From assembly GCF_042684265.1 (NCBI RefSeq), contig NZ_JBHULB010000007.1:372001-436000 (forward strand): a DNA stretch of 64,000 nucleotides, read 5' to 3'. How positions within the stretch are numbered: the stretch's first letter is position 1; each line of letters opens with the position of its first letter. This DNA comes from Croceitalea marina (lineage in GTDB: Bacteria > Bacteroidota > Bacteroidia > Flavobacteriales > Flavobacteriaceae). Shown here one piece after another: positions 1-8,742 of the stretch. The position numbers were made by a program, and so were the translations under genes. Under the pieces are notes generated by a model. That model did not search any database. It was not told where the DNA came from and saw only the letters and a list, made by a program, of their open reading frames with translations.

Positions 1-71
1 ACCAGATAAATAACGTTAAATTAATTTTTTGCAAGAAAAAACTTAAATTATTTAGTTATCCTACTAAAAAC

Positions 72-1022
72 TCAATCTTCTATGACCACTGTACTTTGCC
101 TTTCCCTATTTACAGTAAGTTTGGTGACATCCGGTCTTGAATAATGCCCAACGGCATCAAAGTTTTGACGCTCTTCATATATACGATTGAAGTCCAAGGT
201 ATGATAAATCAATCCTTCTTTGTTCACAACCGGTTCTACAAGCCATTCGCCATCGGGGCCTGCGATACAAGAGCCTCCGTTACCTAAAACTTCGGGGGCT
301 TTATCCAAAATCTTATCTAAATGCGGGGTATTCTTGGGAAAGTCTTTCTTTTGCATTAACGACGAAACAGAAATCACATAGCTGCGCGATTCGCGGGCAA
401 TAAAACGGGTAATATCCTTGGTATTATTCAAATTTCCGGGCCAAACCGCTATGTGTAAATTTTCACCTTGACCATATAGGGCGGTTCGTGGTAAAGGCAT
501 CCAATTTTCCCAACAATTAAGGCCTCCTACAGTAAACTGTTTTAATGGGTGTACTTGAAGACCATTACCATCGCCAGGGGCCCAAGTCAAACGTTCATCA
601 TAAGTGGGTTGTAATTTACGATGCACCGATTTAATTTCTCCTTGTTGATCAATATAGACCAAAGAACAGTACAAACTATGACCTCCGCGATCTTTAGCTC
701 GCTCCATAATGCCCAAGTATATAGAAATATGATGCTCTTTTGCCAATTTACGAATGCCGTCAAGCTCCCCTGCTTCAATCTGAATTGAATTTCTGGCATA
801 ATGTGCATGTAATTCTTTGTTCACTTTTAAATCCCATGCAGCACCTTCAGTATACGCCAACCAAAACGGATAGCCTGGCAACAGGGCTTCTCCAAAAACA
901 ATTAATTCACTGCCGTTCTTGGCGGCTTCAATAATTGTTGTCTCAATTTTTTCCAGTGTTGCTTTTTTATCTAACCAAACCGGTGCTATTTGAGCAAGGG
1001 CGACATTAAGTAAGTTTTCCAT
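72..1022 (-). CDS. Nitrilase / carbon-nitrogen hydrolase
   Basis: Cytoplasmic hydrolase of the nitrilase superfamily, predicted to convert a nitrile to an acid plus ammonia. The Glu-Lys-Cys triad is visible: E45 in FGEALLPGYPFW, K136 in HRKLQPTYDERLTW and nucleophile C170 in GGLNCWENWMPL. The CWENWMPL context and the GYPFW block are typical of true nitrilases rather than amidases or beta-ureidopropionases. The 316-residue length is normal for the family. The ATG shares one base with the stop of the upstream prenyltransferase gene, so the two are probably co-transcribed, although no metabolic link to isoprenoids is obvious. The natural substrate cannot be read from sequence. Confidence 0.88.
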   Translation of the reverse strand: MENLLNVALAQIAPVWLDKKATLEKIETTIIEAAKNGSELIVFGEALLPGYPFWLAYTEGAAWDLKVNKELHAHYARNSIQIEAGELDGIRKLAKEHHISIYLGIMERAKDRGGHSLYCSLVYIDQQGEIKSVHRKLQPTYDERLTWAPGDGNGLQVHPLKQFTVGGLNCWENWMPLPRTALYGQGENLHIAVWPGNLNNTKDITRFIARESRSYVISVSSLMQKKDFPKNTPHLDKILDKAPEVLGNGGSCIAGPDGEWLVEPVVNKEGLIYHTLDFNRIYEERQNFDAVGHYSRPDVTKLTVNRERQSTVVIED

Positions 1023-1927
1023 TATAAAATTCGATTTAGAACCAAATCCACATCAATCAAAAGAATACTGAACACTCCTGATATGATTATAAGCTTAAGA
1101 ATATTATGTAACCAAACATAGTCTTTTTTACTCTTTGCTTTCCATAATAAAAAGATAAAAATTACAAGTAATAGGCTACTGGCCCCAAAATAGAAATACA
1201 TATAACCAACATCAAATTGGTTAGTTAACAACCAAGCAGGAACAAGTGTCAATACAATAAGAATACCTATGATAAGTTTAGACATTCTTGGGCCATACAG
1301 TATTGGCAAAGTCTTATAGTTTTGGGCTAAATCACCGGCCATACTCTCTAAATCTTTAATAAGTTCACGAGCCAAAATCAATAAGAATAGAAAAAGAGCA
1401 TGAAAAAAGATGACGGTTTCAAAATTTCTATAGTACACAAAAACCACAAAGAAAGGTGCTATGGCCAATATCGCCGATACTATATTACCTAAAAACGGAA
1501 TGCGTTTAAGTTTATGGGAATACAACCAGATTCCAAAAATATAGGCCGAAAAGAACAGTACTGCCCTAAATGAAATATAACTTGCCAAAAAAGCAGCGGC
1601 AAAGTTCAATATAAAATATGTGGTTAGCTTAAAACGTTGGCTTACCAAACGATCTAACATACTTTTGGTTGGTTTATTGATCAGATCTTTTTCTGCATCG
1701 TAAAAATTATTGATGATATAGCCCCCTGCGATGACCAATGCCGACGCTGTTACAATAATGAAAAGGTTTATGTCAAAAACAACTTGACTTAGCGGCAAAT
1801 CGGGTGAAAGAATAAAAATAGAGGCCAAGTACTGGGCAAGGGTTATCATTAAGATATTATAACCTCTAACCACCGAAAATAGGCTCAACAACTTGTAGAG
1901 TAACAGCCTATTTTTTCTATTAAGCAT
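1022..1927 (-). CDS. UbiA-family prenyltransferase
   Basis: Polytopic inner-membrane prenyltransferase of the UbiA superfamily, which moves a polyprenyl group from its diphosphate to an acceptor. Both Asp-rich metal/diphosphate motifs are present: NNFYDAEKD at residues 73-81 and DLESMAGD at 191-198, among about eight hydrophobic segments. The frame stays open upstream to 2029, but that extension runs into the kinase gene. The ATG at 1927 gives a normal 301-residue protein 10 bases after the kinase stop. Flavobacterial homologues are often labelled geranylgeranylglycerol-phosphate geranylgeranyltransferase. The position behind two mevalonate-pathway genes suits an isoprenoid-consuming enzyme, but the acceptor is unknown. 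Confidence 0.85.
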   Translation of the reverse strand: MLNRKNRLLLYKLLSLFSVVRGYNILMITLAQYLASIFILSPDLPLSQVVFDINLFIIVTASALVIAGGYIINNFYDAEKDLINKPTKSMLDRLVSQRFKLTTYFILNFAAAFLASYISFRAVLFFSAYIFGIWLYSHKLKRIPFLGNIVSAILAIAPFFVVFVYYRNFETVIFFHALFLFLLILARELIKDLESMAGDLAQNYKTLPILYGPRMSKLIIGILIVLTLVPAWLLTNQFDVGYMYFYFGASSLLLVIFIFLLWKAKSKKDYVWLHNILKLIIISGVFSILLIDVDLVLNRIL

Positions 1928-1937
1928 TAGAATTTTT

Positions 1938-2870
1938 CTAGAAATTGTAAACCACTTCCAATTTGTGGTCTTGAAGTGCTTTTCTAGCCTTATCGATATC
2001 TTCTGTAAAGCCCAAAATATAACCACCACCGCCCGAGCCGCAGAGTTTTAGGTAATAATCATTGGTTTCGATACCCTTTTTCCAAAGATTATGAAACTCT
2101 TTTGGAATCATAGGCTTAAAATTATCAAAAACCACATTTGACAATTGCTTTACATGACCGAAAAGCGATTTAATATCACCATTTAAAAAGTGTTCAACGC
2201 AAGCATCCGTATGTTTGATAAATTTATCTTTTAGCATGCTACGGAAGCCTTCTTGCTTCATTTGCTCCATAAAGATTTGTACCATTGGAGCAGTTTCACC
2301 GGTGATTCCGCTATCTAATAAAAATACTGCGCCTTTACCCTCTTTGTTTTGGGTAGGAAGGCTAGTAGATTCGATATTATCTTGAGAATTTATTAGAATC
2401 GGTAAACTTAAATAACTATTTAAGGGATCTAGACCAGAGCTCTTTCCGTGGAAAAAAGATTCCATGTTGCCAAAAATAGTTTTAAGCTTTAATAGCTTTT
2501 CTCTAGTTAGATTTTCTAAGACGGTAATCTTATCTGATGCGTATTTGTCATAAATAGCGGCGACCAATGCCCCACTGCTACCAATACCGTACCCTTGAGG
2601 TATGGAGCTCTCAAAATACATTCCATCTTGAACATCTTTACGGAACGAATCAATATCAAACTGCACCAAATCCTCACTTTGAATTTCCGATAAATACTCA
2701 CAGAATTGCTCTAAACTTCTGTTAGATTCTTTTGCCTCTTTAGAAGTATTGTCATCTGTTTTTAAGGCTCCTTTAAAAAAGTTATATGGTATCGAAAGTC
2801 CTTTAGAATTTTTAATAATTCCATACTCCCCGAAGAGAAGTATTTTAGAATAGAATAAGGGTCCTTTCAT
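1938..2870 (-). CDS. GHMP kinase, probable mevalonate kinase
   Basis: Small-molecule kinase of the GHMP superfamily, probably phosphorylating mevalonate. The N-terminal KILLFGEYGI (10-18) matches the start of GHMP kinases. The glycine/serine-rich ATP loop PQGYGIGSSGA is at 91-101, and the C-terminal motif KLCGSGGGGYILGF is at 275-288. The 310-residue length is normal. It lies 78 bases downstream of diphosphomevalonate decarboxylase on the same strand and 10 bases before the UbiA gene, so a mevalonate/isoprenoid operon is likely. Phosphomevalonate kinase is the main alternative, because the motifs are shared and no second kinase is nearby. Confidence 0.82.
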   Translation of the reverse strand: MKGPLFYSKILLFGEYGIIKNSKGLSIPYNFFKGALKTDDNTSKEAKESNRSLEQFCEYLSEIQSEDLVQFDIDSFRKDVQDGMYFESSIPQGYGIGSSGALVAAIYDKYASDKITVLENLTREKLLKLKTIFGNMESFFHGKSSGLDPLNSYLSLPILINSQDNIESTSLPTQNKEGKGAVFLLDSGITGETAPMVQIFMEQMKQEGFRSMLKDKFIKHTDACVEHFLNGDIKSLFGHVKQLSNVVFDNFKPMIPKEFHNLWKKGIETNDYYLKLCGSGGGGYILGFTEDIDKARKALQDHKLEVVYNF

Positions 2871-2948
2871 AGCTATTGTCTAGACTTTAGTACGTTAAAG
2901 GTAAACATTATTGGTAGTGATATCAAATTGCTTCGTTCTAATTCCTGT

Positions 2949-4037
2949 TTATCCTTTCAATTGCTTGGCGCCATGACCAATTCGATCACAAATATAATGT
3001 CCATTTTCACAGAACGCAACTAGTTCATCCTGAATAAATTGAAATACCTCTTTCTTTTCGGACTCAGGATATAAAACATGAACATTGGCCCCTGCATCCA
3101 ATGTAAAACAGACATGGGTTTTTGATTTTTTACGAAACGCCCAAATTCTATTGATAATTTCAAGTGTATTCGGTTTCATCAATACAAAATTAGGTAAGCT
3201 GGTCATCATCATTGCATGTAGCGTTAAGGCCTCGCTTTCCACAATTTTAATAAATTCATTGAGATTACCTTTTTCGAACACTTCTTTCAATTTATCTAAA
3301 TTATGGTGTGCCTGTTGAAAGCGTTGTTGCGCAAAAGGATGGTCATGCATTAAGTCATGCCCAACTGTACTACTTACAGTTTTTTGGCCTTTATGCACCA
3401 GTAAAATAGTATCGTGATAGTTTTTAAAAACGGAATCTACTCTGAAAGGATACCGTATTCCATATAAATCAGAGCTTTTCGAGATGGGTTCATAAGCGCC
3501 CCATTGAATCAAGTCTCCTTCTATACTTCTGCAGGCACTACCAGAACCTAATCTTGCCAAAAAAGAAGCTTTCATCTTTAAATAATCTTCTCCTAAAGTA
3601 GGATTAGCTAATTTTTCAATTGATAACAAACAAAGGGCCAAAGCGGCCATTCCGCTGGCGGAAGAAGCAATTCCACTGCTATGCGGAAAGGAATTGGAAG
3701 TCTCTATGATAAAGTGATACCCTTTTAAAAAAGGGACATATCTTTCAATTCTTTCAAAGAATGTGATGATTTTAGGGGTAAAATCTTCCTTAGGTTTTCC
3801 TTCAAAGAAAAGATCAAAGGAGAATGTATCTGACTTTTTATCCAGCTTTTGAAAAGCCAAGCTAGTTGTCGTTGCACAAGCATTTAAGGTAAAGCTAATT
3901 GAGGGATTTGCAGGTATTTGATTTGGTTTCTTTCCCCAATATTTTACTAAGGCTATATTACTTGGTGCTTTCCAGGCAACTTTACCTTCGTTAGGGTATT
4001 CAAAACCATCTTTTAAAATAAACTCGCTCTCTGTCAT
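2949..4037 (-). CDS. mvaD: Diphosphomevalonate decarboxylase
   Basis: Catalyses the last mevalonate-pathway step: ATP-dependent decarboxylation of diphosphomevalonate to isopentenyl diphosphate. Visible hallmarks are SNIALVKYWGKK near residues 26-37, the ATP loop HSSGIASSASGM at 119-130, the SGSACRSIEG substrate segment, and the conserved Asp in FTLDAGANVHVL. An upstream in-frame ATG at 4064 would add nine residues. I prefer the ATG at 4037 because MTESEFI is the usual flavobacterial N terminus, giving 362 residues. It is probably the first gene of the minus-strand isoprenoid operon with the kinase and UbiA genes. Confidence 0.92.
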   Translation of the reverse strand: MTESEFILKDGFEYPNEGKVAWKAPSNIALVKYWGKKPNQIPANPSISFTLNACATTTSLAFQKLDKKSDTFSFDLFFEGKPKEDFTPKIITFFERIERYVPFLKGYHFIIETSNSFPHSSGIASSASGMAALALCLLSIEKLANPTLGEDYLKMKASFLARLGSGSACRSIEGDLIQWGAYEPISKSSDLYGIRYPFRVDSVFKNYHDTILLVHKGQKTVSSTVGHDLMHDHPFAQQRFQQAHHNLDKLKEVFEKGNLNEFIKIVESEALTLHAMMMTSLPNFVLMKPNTLEIINRIWAFRKKSKTHVCFTLDAGANVHVLYPESEKKEVFQFIQDELVAFCENGHYICDRIGHGAKQLKG

Positions 4038-4127
4038 GCAAACAAATTTTGGCAAAGATAACAATGCGTTTTTGACTACATCATTTGCTAAAAATAAATT
4101 GCTATTTTAGTGCAAATAGTGCCCCTT

Positions 4128-4601
4128 ATGAAAAGAAAAATTCTTAAGATAACTATCACTGTTGCCATTTGCCTGATTATTGGGTTTCTTTCAAGTTTTG
4201 CGACCCAAAGCTCGGTGAATGACTGGTACCTTACCCTCAATAAGCCCAGTTTTAATCCACCCAACAGTATTTTTGCCCGTGTTTGGAGCGTTCTTTATTT
4301 AATGATGGGTGTTGCTGCCGGGGTAGTTTGGGGAAAAGGCTTTCACCATATCTGGGTTAAAACTGCATTATATCATTTTGGCTTTCAACTGCTTTTAAAC
4401 TCACTTTGGAGTATGGTATTCTTTGGATTGAAAAATGTTCTGGCCGCGCTTTTCATAATCATTGCCTTAGTCGTAGCTATAATTCTTACTATAAAATGGT
4501 TCAATGTCGTGAGCAAAAAGGCCGCGTTGCTCATGGTTCCCTATTTACTTTGGGTATGCTTCGCTACCATACTTAATTATAAAATTTGGGAACTTAACTA
4601 A
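4128..4601 (+). CDS. tspO: TspO/MBR family membrane protein
   Basis: Five-helix membrane protein of the TspO / peripheral benzodiazepine receptor family, which binds porphyrins and modulates tetrapyrrole or stress responses in bacteria. Diagnostic residues are visible: WYLTLNKPSFNPP at 33-45 and RVWSVLYLMMG at 51-61, plus several Trp in predicted helices. The frame opens at a GTG at 4110, but the ATG at 4128 gives the expected short N terminus and 157 residues. It converges with the DUF1697 gene and overlaps its stop by four bases. Ligand and role here are not determined. Confidence 0.9.
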   Translation: MKRKILKITITVAICLIIGFLSSFATQSSVNDWYLTLNKPSFNPPNSIFARVWSVLYLMMGVAAGVVWGKGFHHIWVKTALYHFGFQLLLNSLWSMVFFGLKNVLAALFIIIALVVAIILTIKWFNVVSKKAALLMVPYLLWVCFATILNYKIWELN

Positions 4602-5125
4602 GAAGCAAGTAAGAGCATTTTTTGCATTGTTCTTAAGTTTCGGGTTGTGGCCGTTACCTTCAATTTTTTCTCTATCAAATTGTTGTTCAATTTTGCCTTT
4701 CCGGCACCCCCCTTACAATTTAAGTAGACGCAGTCTTCTGCAATTAAGAAGTCCTCCGTATTAAATTTAAGGGTATTGAACCCGTCTACTAAGTTTGCAT
4801 CGGGCTTATCGAACAACAAGGTGTAATATTGATTCTTATCATCGGCATCTTTAAATGGATATTTCTCTAGAATAACACCCAACACCTCTTTTGTTGTTAC
4901 TAAAACTGGCACTTCTAAACCAAAATCTTTTAAAATAACTTTTCTGATACCCTCTTTGATAGAACAGATATCTTCTTCACTATTTAAAATAATATTTCCA
5001 CTTTGAATATAAGTTTGAACTTTTTTATAGCCTTCTTTTTCAAGACTGGCCTTCAATTCTATCATTTTAATTTTTTTTTGACCACTTACATTGATTCCTC
5101 TCAAAAAAGCAATAAAAGTCTTCAT
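4598..5125 (-). CDS. DUF1697 family protein
   Basis: Cytoplasmic 175-residue protein of the DUF1697 family. The signature start FIAFLRGINVSGQKKIKM and the block VQTYIQSGNIILNS are both present. The family is widespread in bacteria but has no firmly established function. It converges with tspO (four-base overlap) and is divergent from glpK across a 78-base gap. No catalytic residues can be assigned. Confidence 0.85.
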   Translation of the reverse strand: MKTFIAFLRGINVSGQKKIKMIELKASLEKEGYKKVQTYIQSGNIILNSEEDICSIKEGIRKVILKDFGLEVPVLVTTKEVLGVILEKYPFKDADDKNQYYTLLFDKPDANLVDGFNTLKFNTEDFLIAEDCVYLNCKGGAGKAKLNNNLIEKKLKVTATTRNLRTMQKMLLLAS

Positions 5126-5143
5126 TCTAATGTAATTTTTACT

Positions 5144-5176
5144 TTGACATACTTAAATCTACTATAATTATTTTTA
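5144..5176 (+). promoter_or_regulatory. Candidate Bacteroidota-type promoter for glpK
   Basis: A TTG at 5144-5146 is followed after 22 bases by TAttTTTA at 5169-5176, one base off the Bacteroidota -7 consensus TAnnTTTG. The spacing falls in the accepted 17-23 range. It lies 27 bases upstream of the glpK ATG. AT-rich sequence makes chance matches easy. Confidence 0.35.
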
Positions 5177-5203
5177 GTAATTTCCGTGAATTAAAATACC
5201 GCA

Positions 5204-6697
5204 ATGAGTCAATACATTTTAGCCTTAGATCAAGGCACTACAAGTTCTAGAGCAGTTGTTTTTGATAAAAAGGGCGCCATAGTCTCTACTGCCCAAAAGG
5301 AGTTTACACAGATTTTTCCGAAACCGGGATGGGTGGAACACGATGCTACAGAAATTTGGTCTACTCAAGCTGGTATGGCCGCAGAAGCAGTGGCCAAAAA
5401 AGGTATTCAAGGAAATCAAATTGCAGCTATCGGAATCACTAACCAAAGGGAAACCGCGGTTGTCTGGGACAGGAAAACGGGCGAACCTATCTACAATGCC
5501 ATAGTCTGGCAAGATAAAAGAACGTCGGATTTTTGTGATGAATTAAAAAAAGCTGGCAAATCGGCTTTGATCCGAGAAAAAACAGGTTTGGTAATCGACT
5601 CTTACTTTTCTGCAACCAAGGTAAAATGGATATTGGACAATGTGGATGGCGCACGAGCACGAGCTGAAGCTGGAGAATTAGCCTGGGGAACCATAGATTC
5701 TTGGTTAATCTGGAAAATGACCCAAGGCAATCTTCATGTGACCGACGTGACAAATGCCTGCCGTTCATTGATTTTCAATATCAATACCATGGCTTGGGAT
5801 AATGAGCTTCTTGAGCTTTTTACCATTCCAAAAAGTATACTCCCCGAGGTAAGACAATCAAGTGAAGTATATGGGCATACAGCCCCTAATTTCTTTGCAA
5901 GTGAAATACCAATTGCAGGCATTGCAGGTGATCAACAGGCTGCGCTATTTGGCCAAATGTGCACGCAGAAGGGCATGGTAAAAAACACCTATGGCACTGG
6001 TTGTTTTATGTTGATGAATGTTGGTGACAAACCGGTTCCATCAAAAAACAATCTCTTGACAACCGTTGCATGGAAGATTAACGGAAAAACCACCTATGCC
6101 CTCGAAGGAAGTATTTTTATTGCGGGTGCCGTTGTTCAATGGCTTCGCGATAGTTTAAAAATTATAAAAAAGTCTTCAGATGTGGAGCAGCTAGCTGGTG
6201 CTGTAGAAAGTTCTGAAGGGGTATATTTTGTTCCCGCCTTTGCTGGTCTTGGTGCTCCGCATTGGAATCAACAGGCACAAGGAACCATATTCGGATTAAC
6301 CCGAGGTAGCACCGATGCCCATATTGCTAAAGCGGCCTTAGAATCAATTGCCTATCAAACCATGGATGTTTTGAAAGCTATGGAGGCGGATTCTGGAATC
6401 ACCATCAAAGAACTTCGCGTAGATGGCGGTGCAACGGTAAATAATATGCTAATGCAGTTTCAGGCAGATGTTTTGAATACGGTTACTGTTAGACCTAAAA
6501 TAATAGAAACTACTGTGATGGGCGCGGCTTATTTGGCAGGCCTAGCGGTCGGTTTTTGGAAAAGCCCCGAAGAAATTCAAGATATTTGGCAATCTGATGT
6601 CCACTTTAAACCGACTGAAGAACGAGAGGTAATCGATAGCGGTATCAAAGGCTGGTATAGAGCGATTGAAGCTTTGGAACATTGGACAAAACAGTAG
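5204..6697 (+). CDS. glpK: Glycerol kinase
   Basis: Phosphorylates glycerol with ATP to sn-glycerol 3-phosphate, trapping glycerol in the cytoplasm. FGGY-family signatures are clear: phosphate-binding DQGTTSSRAV from D9, the catalytic-base Asp in AGDQQAALFGQ (D243), and the C-terminal DGGATVNNMLMQFQADVL block. The 497-residue length is standard. It is followed 49 bases later by the glycerol facilitator on the same strand, so uptake and phosphorylation appear co-expressed. A glycerol-3-phosphate dehydrogenase is not in this window. Confidence 0.97.
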   Translation: MSQYILALDQGTTSSRAVVFDKKGAIVSTAQKEFTQIFPKPGWVEHDATEIWSTQAGMAAEAVAKKGIQGNQIAAIGITNQRETAVVWDRKTGEPIYNAIVWQDKRTSDFCDELKKAGKSALIREKTGLVIDSYFSATKVKWILDNVDGARARAEAGELAWGTIDSWLIWKMTQGNLHVTDVTNACRSLIFNINTMAWDNELLELFTIPKSILPEVRQSSEVYGHTAPNFFASEIPIAGIAGDQQAALFGQMCTQKGMVKNTYGTGCFMLMNVGDKPVPSKNNLLTTVAWKINGKTTYALEGSIFIAGAVVQWLRDSLKIIKKSSDVEQLAGAVESSEGVYFVPAFAGLGAPHWNQQAQGTIFGLTRGSTDAHIAKAALESIAYQTMDVLKAMEADSGITIKELRVDGGATVNNMLMQFQADVLNTVTVRPKIIETTVMGAAYLAGLAVGFWKSPEEIQDIWQSDVHFKPTEEREVIDSGIKGWYRAIEALEHWTKQ

Positions 6698-6746
6698 GCA
6701 GTTGTCGAAACAACAAAATCAGCATTAACCCTGAACTAAGATTAAC

Positions 6747-7469
6747 ATGACTCCTTTTATCGCAGAAATTATAGGGACCTTTCTTTTAATATTGTTGGGT
6801 TGTGGTGTAAACGCCAATGTTTCCCTTGCCAAAACCTATGGTAGCGGTTCAGGTTGGATTGTAATCACTACTGGCTGGGCTATTGCGGTTTACGTAGGTG
6901 TTGTCGTTTCGGCGCCTTACAGTGGGGCACATTTAAACCCGGCAGTGACTGCAGGGCTGGCTATGGCAGGTAAATTTTCATGGAGTGATGTTCCCTTGTA
7001 CATTTTAGCTCAGTTTATAGGTGCTATTTTAGGCGCCTTTCTAGTTTGGCTAATTAATAAAGATCATTTTGATGCAACCTCGGACGGAAATACGAAAAGA
7101 GGGGTTTTTTGTAACACACCGGCCATACCGAATGTGCCAATTAACATTCTTAATGAGATTGTCGGCACTTTTGTTCTGGTATTTACTGTACTCTATTTTT
7201 CGGATGCTACAATTAAGGATACCACTATTGGCTTAGGTTCTTTGGGTGCTCTTCCTGTAGCACTATTGGTCTGGGGAATTGGCTTATCCCTAGGAGGTAC
7301 TACCGGATATGCCATAAACCCCGCAAGAGACTTAGGCCCACGAATAGTACATGCATTGGCCCCTATTAAAGATAAAGGTTCGAATGGTTGGGCATATTCT
7401 TGGATTCCTGTAGTTGGCCCAATTTTAGGCGGATTACTGGCGGCAGGATTATTTCTGGTCTTGCAATAG
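6747..7469 (+). CDS. glpF: Glycerol facilitator (MIP/aquaporin family)
   Basis: Inner-membrane channel for passive glycerol entry. Both pore motifs are intact: NPA at 64-66 (HLNPAVTAG) and NPA at 191-193 (INPARDLGPR). The Asp after the second NPA (NPARD) is the usual mark of aquaglyceroporins over water-only aquaporins. The 240-residue length and six hydrophobic segments fit the family. It forms an operon with glpK. The intergenic region has a weak 5-bp hairpin (6701-6714) but no T-run, so it should not terminate transcription. The stop is one base from that of the convergent flavoprotein gene. Confidence 0.94.
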   Translation: MTPFIAEIIGTFLLILLGCGVNANVSLAKTYGSGSGWIVITTGWAIAVYVGVVVSAPYSGAHLNPAVTAGLAMAGKFSWSDVPLYILAQFIGAILGAFLVWLINKDHFDATSDGNTKRGVFCNTPAIPNVPINILNEIVGTFVLVFTVLYFSDATIKDTTIGLGSLGALPVALLVWGIGLSLGGTTGYAINPARDLGPRIVHALAPIKDKGSNGWAYSWIPVVGPILGGLLAAGLFLVLQ

Positions 7470-7470
7470 G

Positions 7471-8742
7471 CTATGTTCTTGCCATTGCTTTAGCAGCAAC
7501 ATAGGCTCCCGTCCAGGCATTTTGAAAGTTAAACCCACCAGTAACGGCATCAACATTAATAACTTCTCCGGCAAAAAACAGATTCGGCAATTTTTTACTT
7601 TTAAAGCTTTTAAAGTCAATCTCTTTTAAACTTACTCCGCCAGCCGTAACAAACTCTTCTTTAAAGGTGCTTTTTCCTTCAACTTTAAACGAGCTTTGAG
7701 TAAGTTGTTGTGCCAAGTCTTTAAGAATATCTTTTGTCGCATCGGCCCATTTTAATCCCTTGTCAATTTTGGCCGCGGCGACTAAATTTATCCATAAACG
7801 TCTGGGTATATCAAATGCATTTGTGCGAGCGATTGTTTTTTTACCCTCTAATTCTTTAATTTCAAATAACACCTGTTCTAGCATTTCGGTAGAATATTCA
7901 GGTATCCAATTTACGTTGATTTTAAAATTGTAGTTGTATTCATTAAGAATGTTCGCCCCCCAAGCAGAAAGTTTTAAGATTGCGGGGCCGCTCATACCCC
8001 AATGTGTTATCAGAAGAGGACCGTCACTTTCTAAAATGGGCTGTTCGTTCACCTGACTTTTAAGTTGTACTACAATTTTCGAGTTGTATTGTTTTTTAGC
8101 AGGAATTTTAACCTCAACATTTGTGCTTAAACCAGGTATATTAGCTATTCTTTCGTCCTTAATATTAAATGTGAAAAGTGAGGGAACAGCAGGTACTATA
8201 GTGTGACCTAAATCATCTAATTGCTGCCATATCTTAGGGTTACTACCAGATGCGATTAAAAGGGTTTTACACTTATAATGCTTGTTCATTGTGGTAATCT
8301 GCCAACCGTCATTTTCTTTTAATGGCAAAAAAGATTTTACCGAGCTGTTTTTAAGAATGCTTATTCCCAAACGCTCGGTCTCTTTTAAAAAACAGTCGAT
8401 TATACTTTGTGAAGAATCGCTCTTTGGAAAAATACGACCATCATCCTCAATCTTTAAAGGCACTCCCCGTTCCTCAAAAAAAGCCATAACATCACCCGTA
8501 GAATGGGCATGGAAAGGACCTAAAAGTTCTTTCTTGCCTCGCGGATAATTACTCACAAGTTCTTTAGGATCAAATTCTGCATGCGTCACGTTACATCGCC
8601 CGCCCCCGGAAACTTTCACCTTACCCAATACGGTTTTTCCACGTTCAAAAATTGCAATATCTAAACTAGGGTTTTCGATAGCCGTTTGAATTGCTGCATA
8701 AAAACCCGCAGCTCCACCACCGATAATTATGATATCGTACAT
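7471..8742 (-). CDS. BaiN/HI0933-like FAD-dependent oxidoreductase
   Basis: Soluble two-dinucleotide-fold flavoprotein of the HI0933/BaiN family (423 residues). The FAD-binding GGGAAGFYAA motif is near residue 8, KVSGGGRCNVTHA follows, and the C-terminal flavin motif FFAGEVINVDAVTGGFNFQNAWTG is diagnostic. Most members have no known physiological reaction. Its ATG overlaps the stop of the glycerophosphodiesterase gene by one base, so the two are co-transcribed. No functional link between them is evident. Confidence 0.9.
   Translation of the reverse strand: MYDIIIIGGGAAGFYAAIQTAIENPSLDIAIFERGKTVLGKVKVSGGGRCNVTHAEFDPKELVSNYPRGKKELLGPFHAHSTGDVMAFFEERGVPLKIEDDGRIFPKSDSSQSIIDCFLKETERLGISILKNSSVKSFLPLKENDGWQITTMNKHYKCKTLLIASGSNPKIWQQLDDLGHTIVPAVPSLFTFNIKDERIANIPGLSTNVEVKIPAKKQYNSKIVVQLKSQVNEQPILESDGPLLITHWGMSGPAILKLSAWGANILNEYNYNFKINVNWIPEYSTEMLEQVLFEIKELEGKKTIARTNAFDIPRRLWINLVAAAKIDKGLKWADATKDILKDLAQQLTQSSFKVEGKSTFKEEFVTAGGVSLKEIDFKSFKSKKLPNLFFAGEVINVDAVTGGFNFQNAWTGAYVAAKAMART

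Noticed and set aside
1928..2029. N-terminal extension of the UbiA gene into the kinase gene
   Set aside because: The extra 34 residues overlap the conserved C-terminal motif of the GHMP kinase in another frame and do not resemble a UbiA N terminus; the ATG at 1927 is better.
6701..6714. Small hairpin GTTGT-CGAA-ACAAC between glpK and glpF
   Set aside because: Only five pairs and no following T-run; unlikely to terminate transcription in what looks like an operon.
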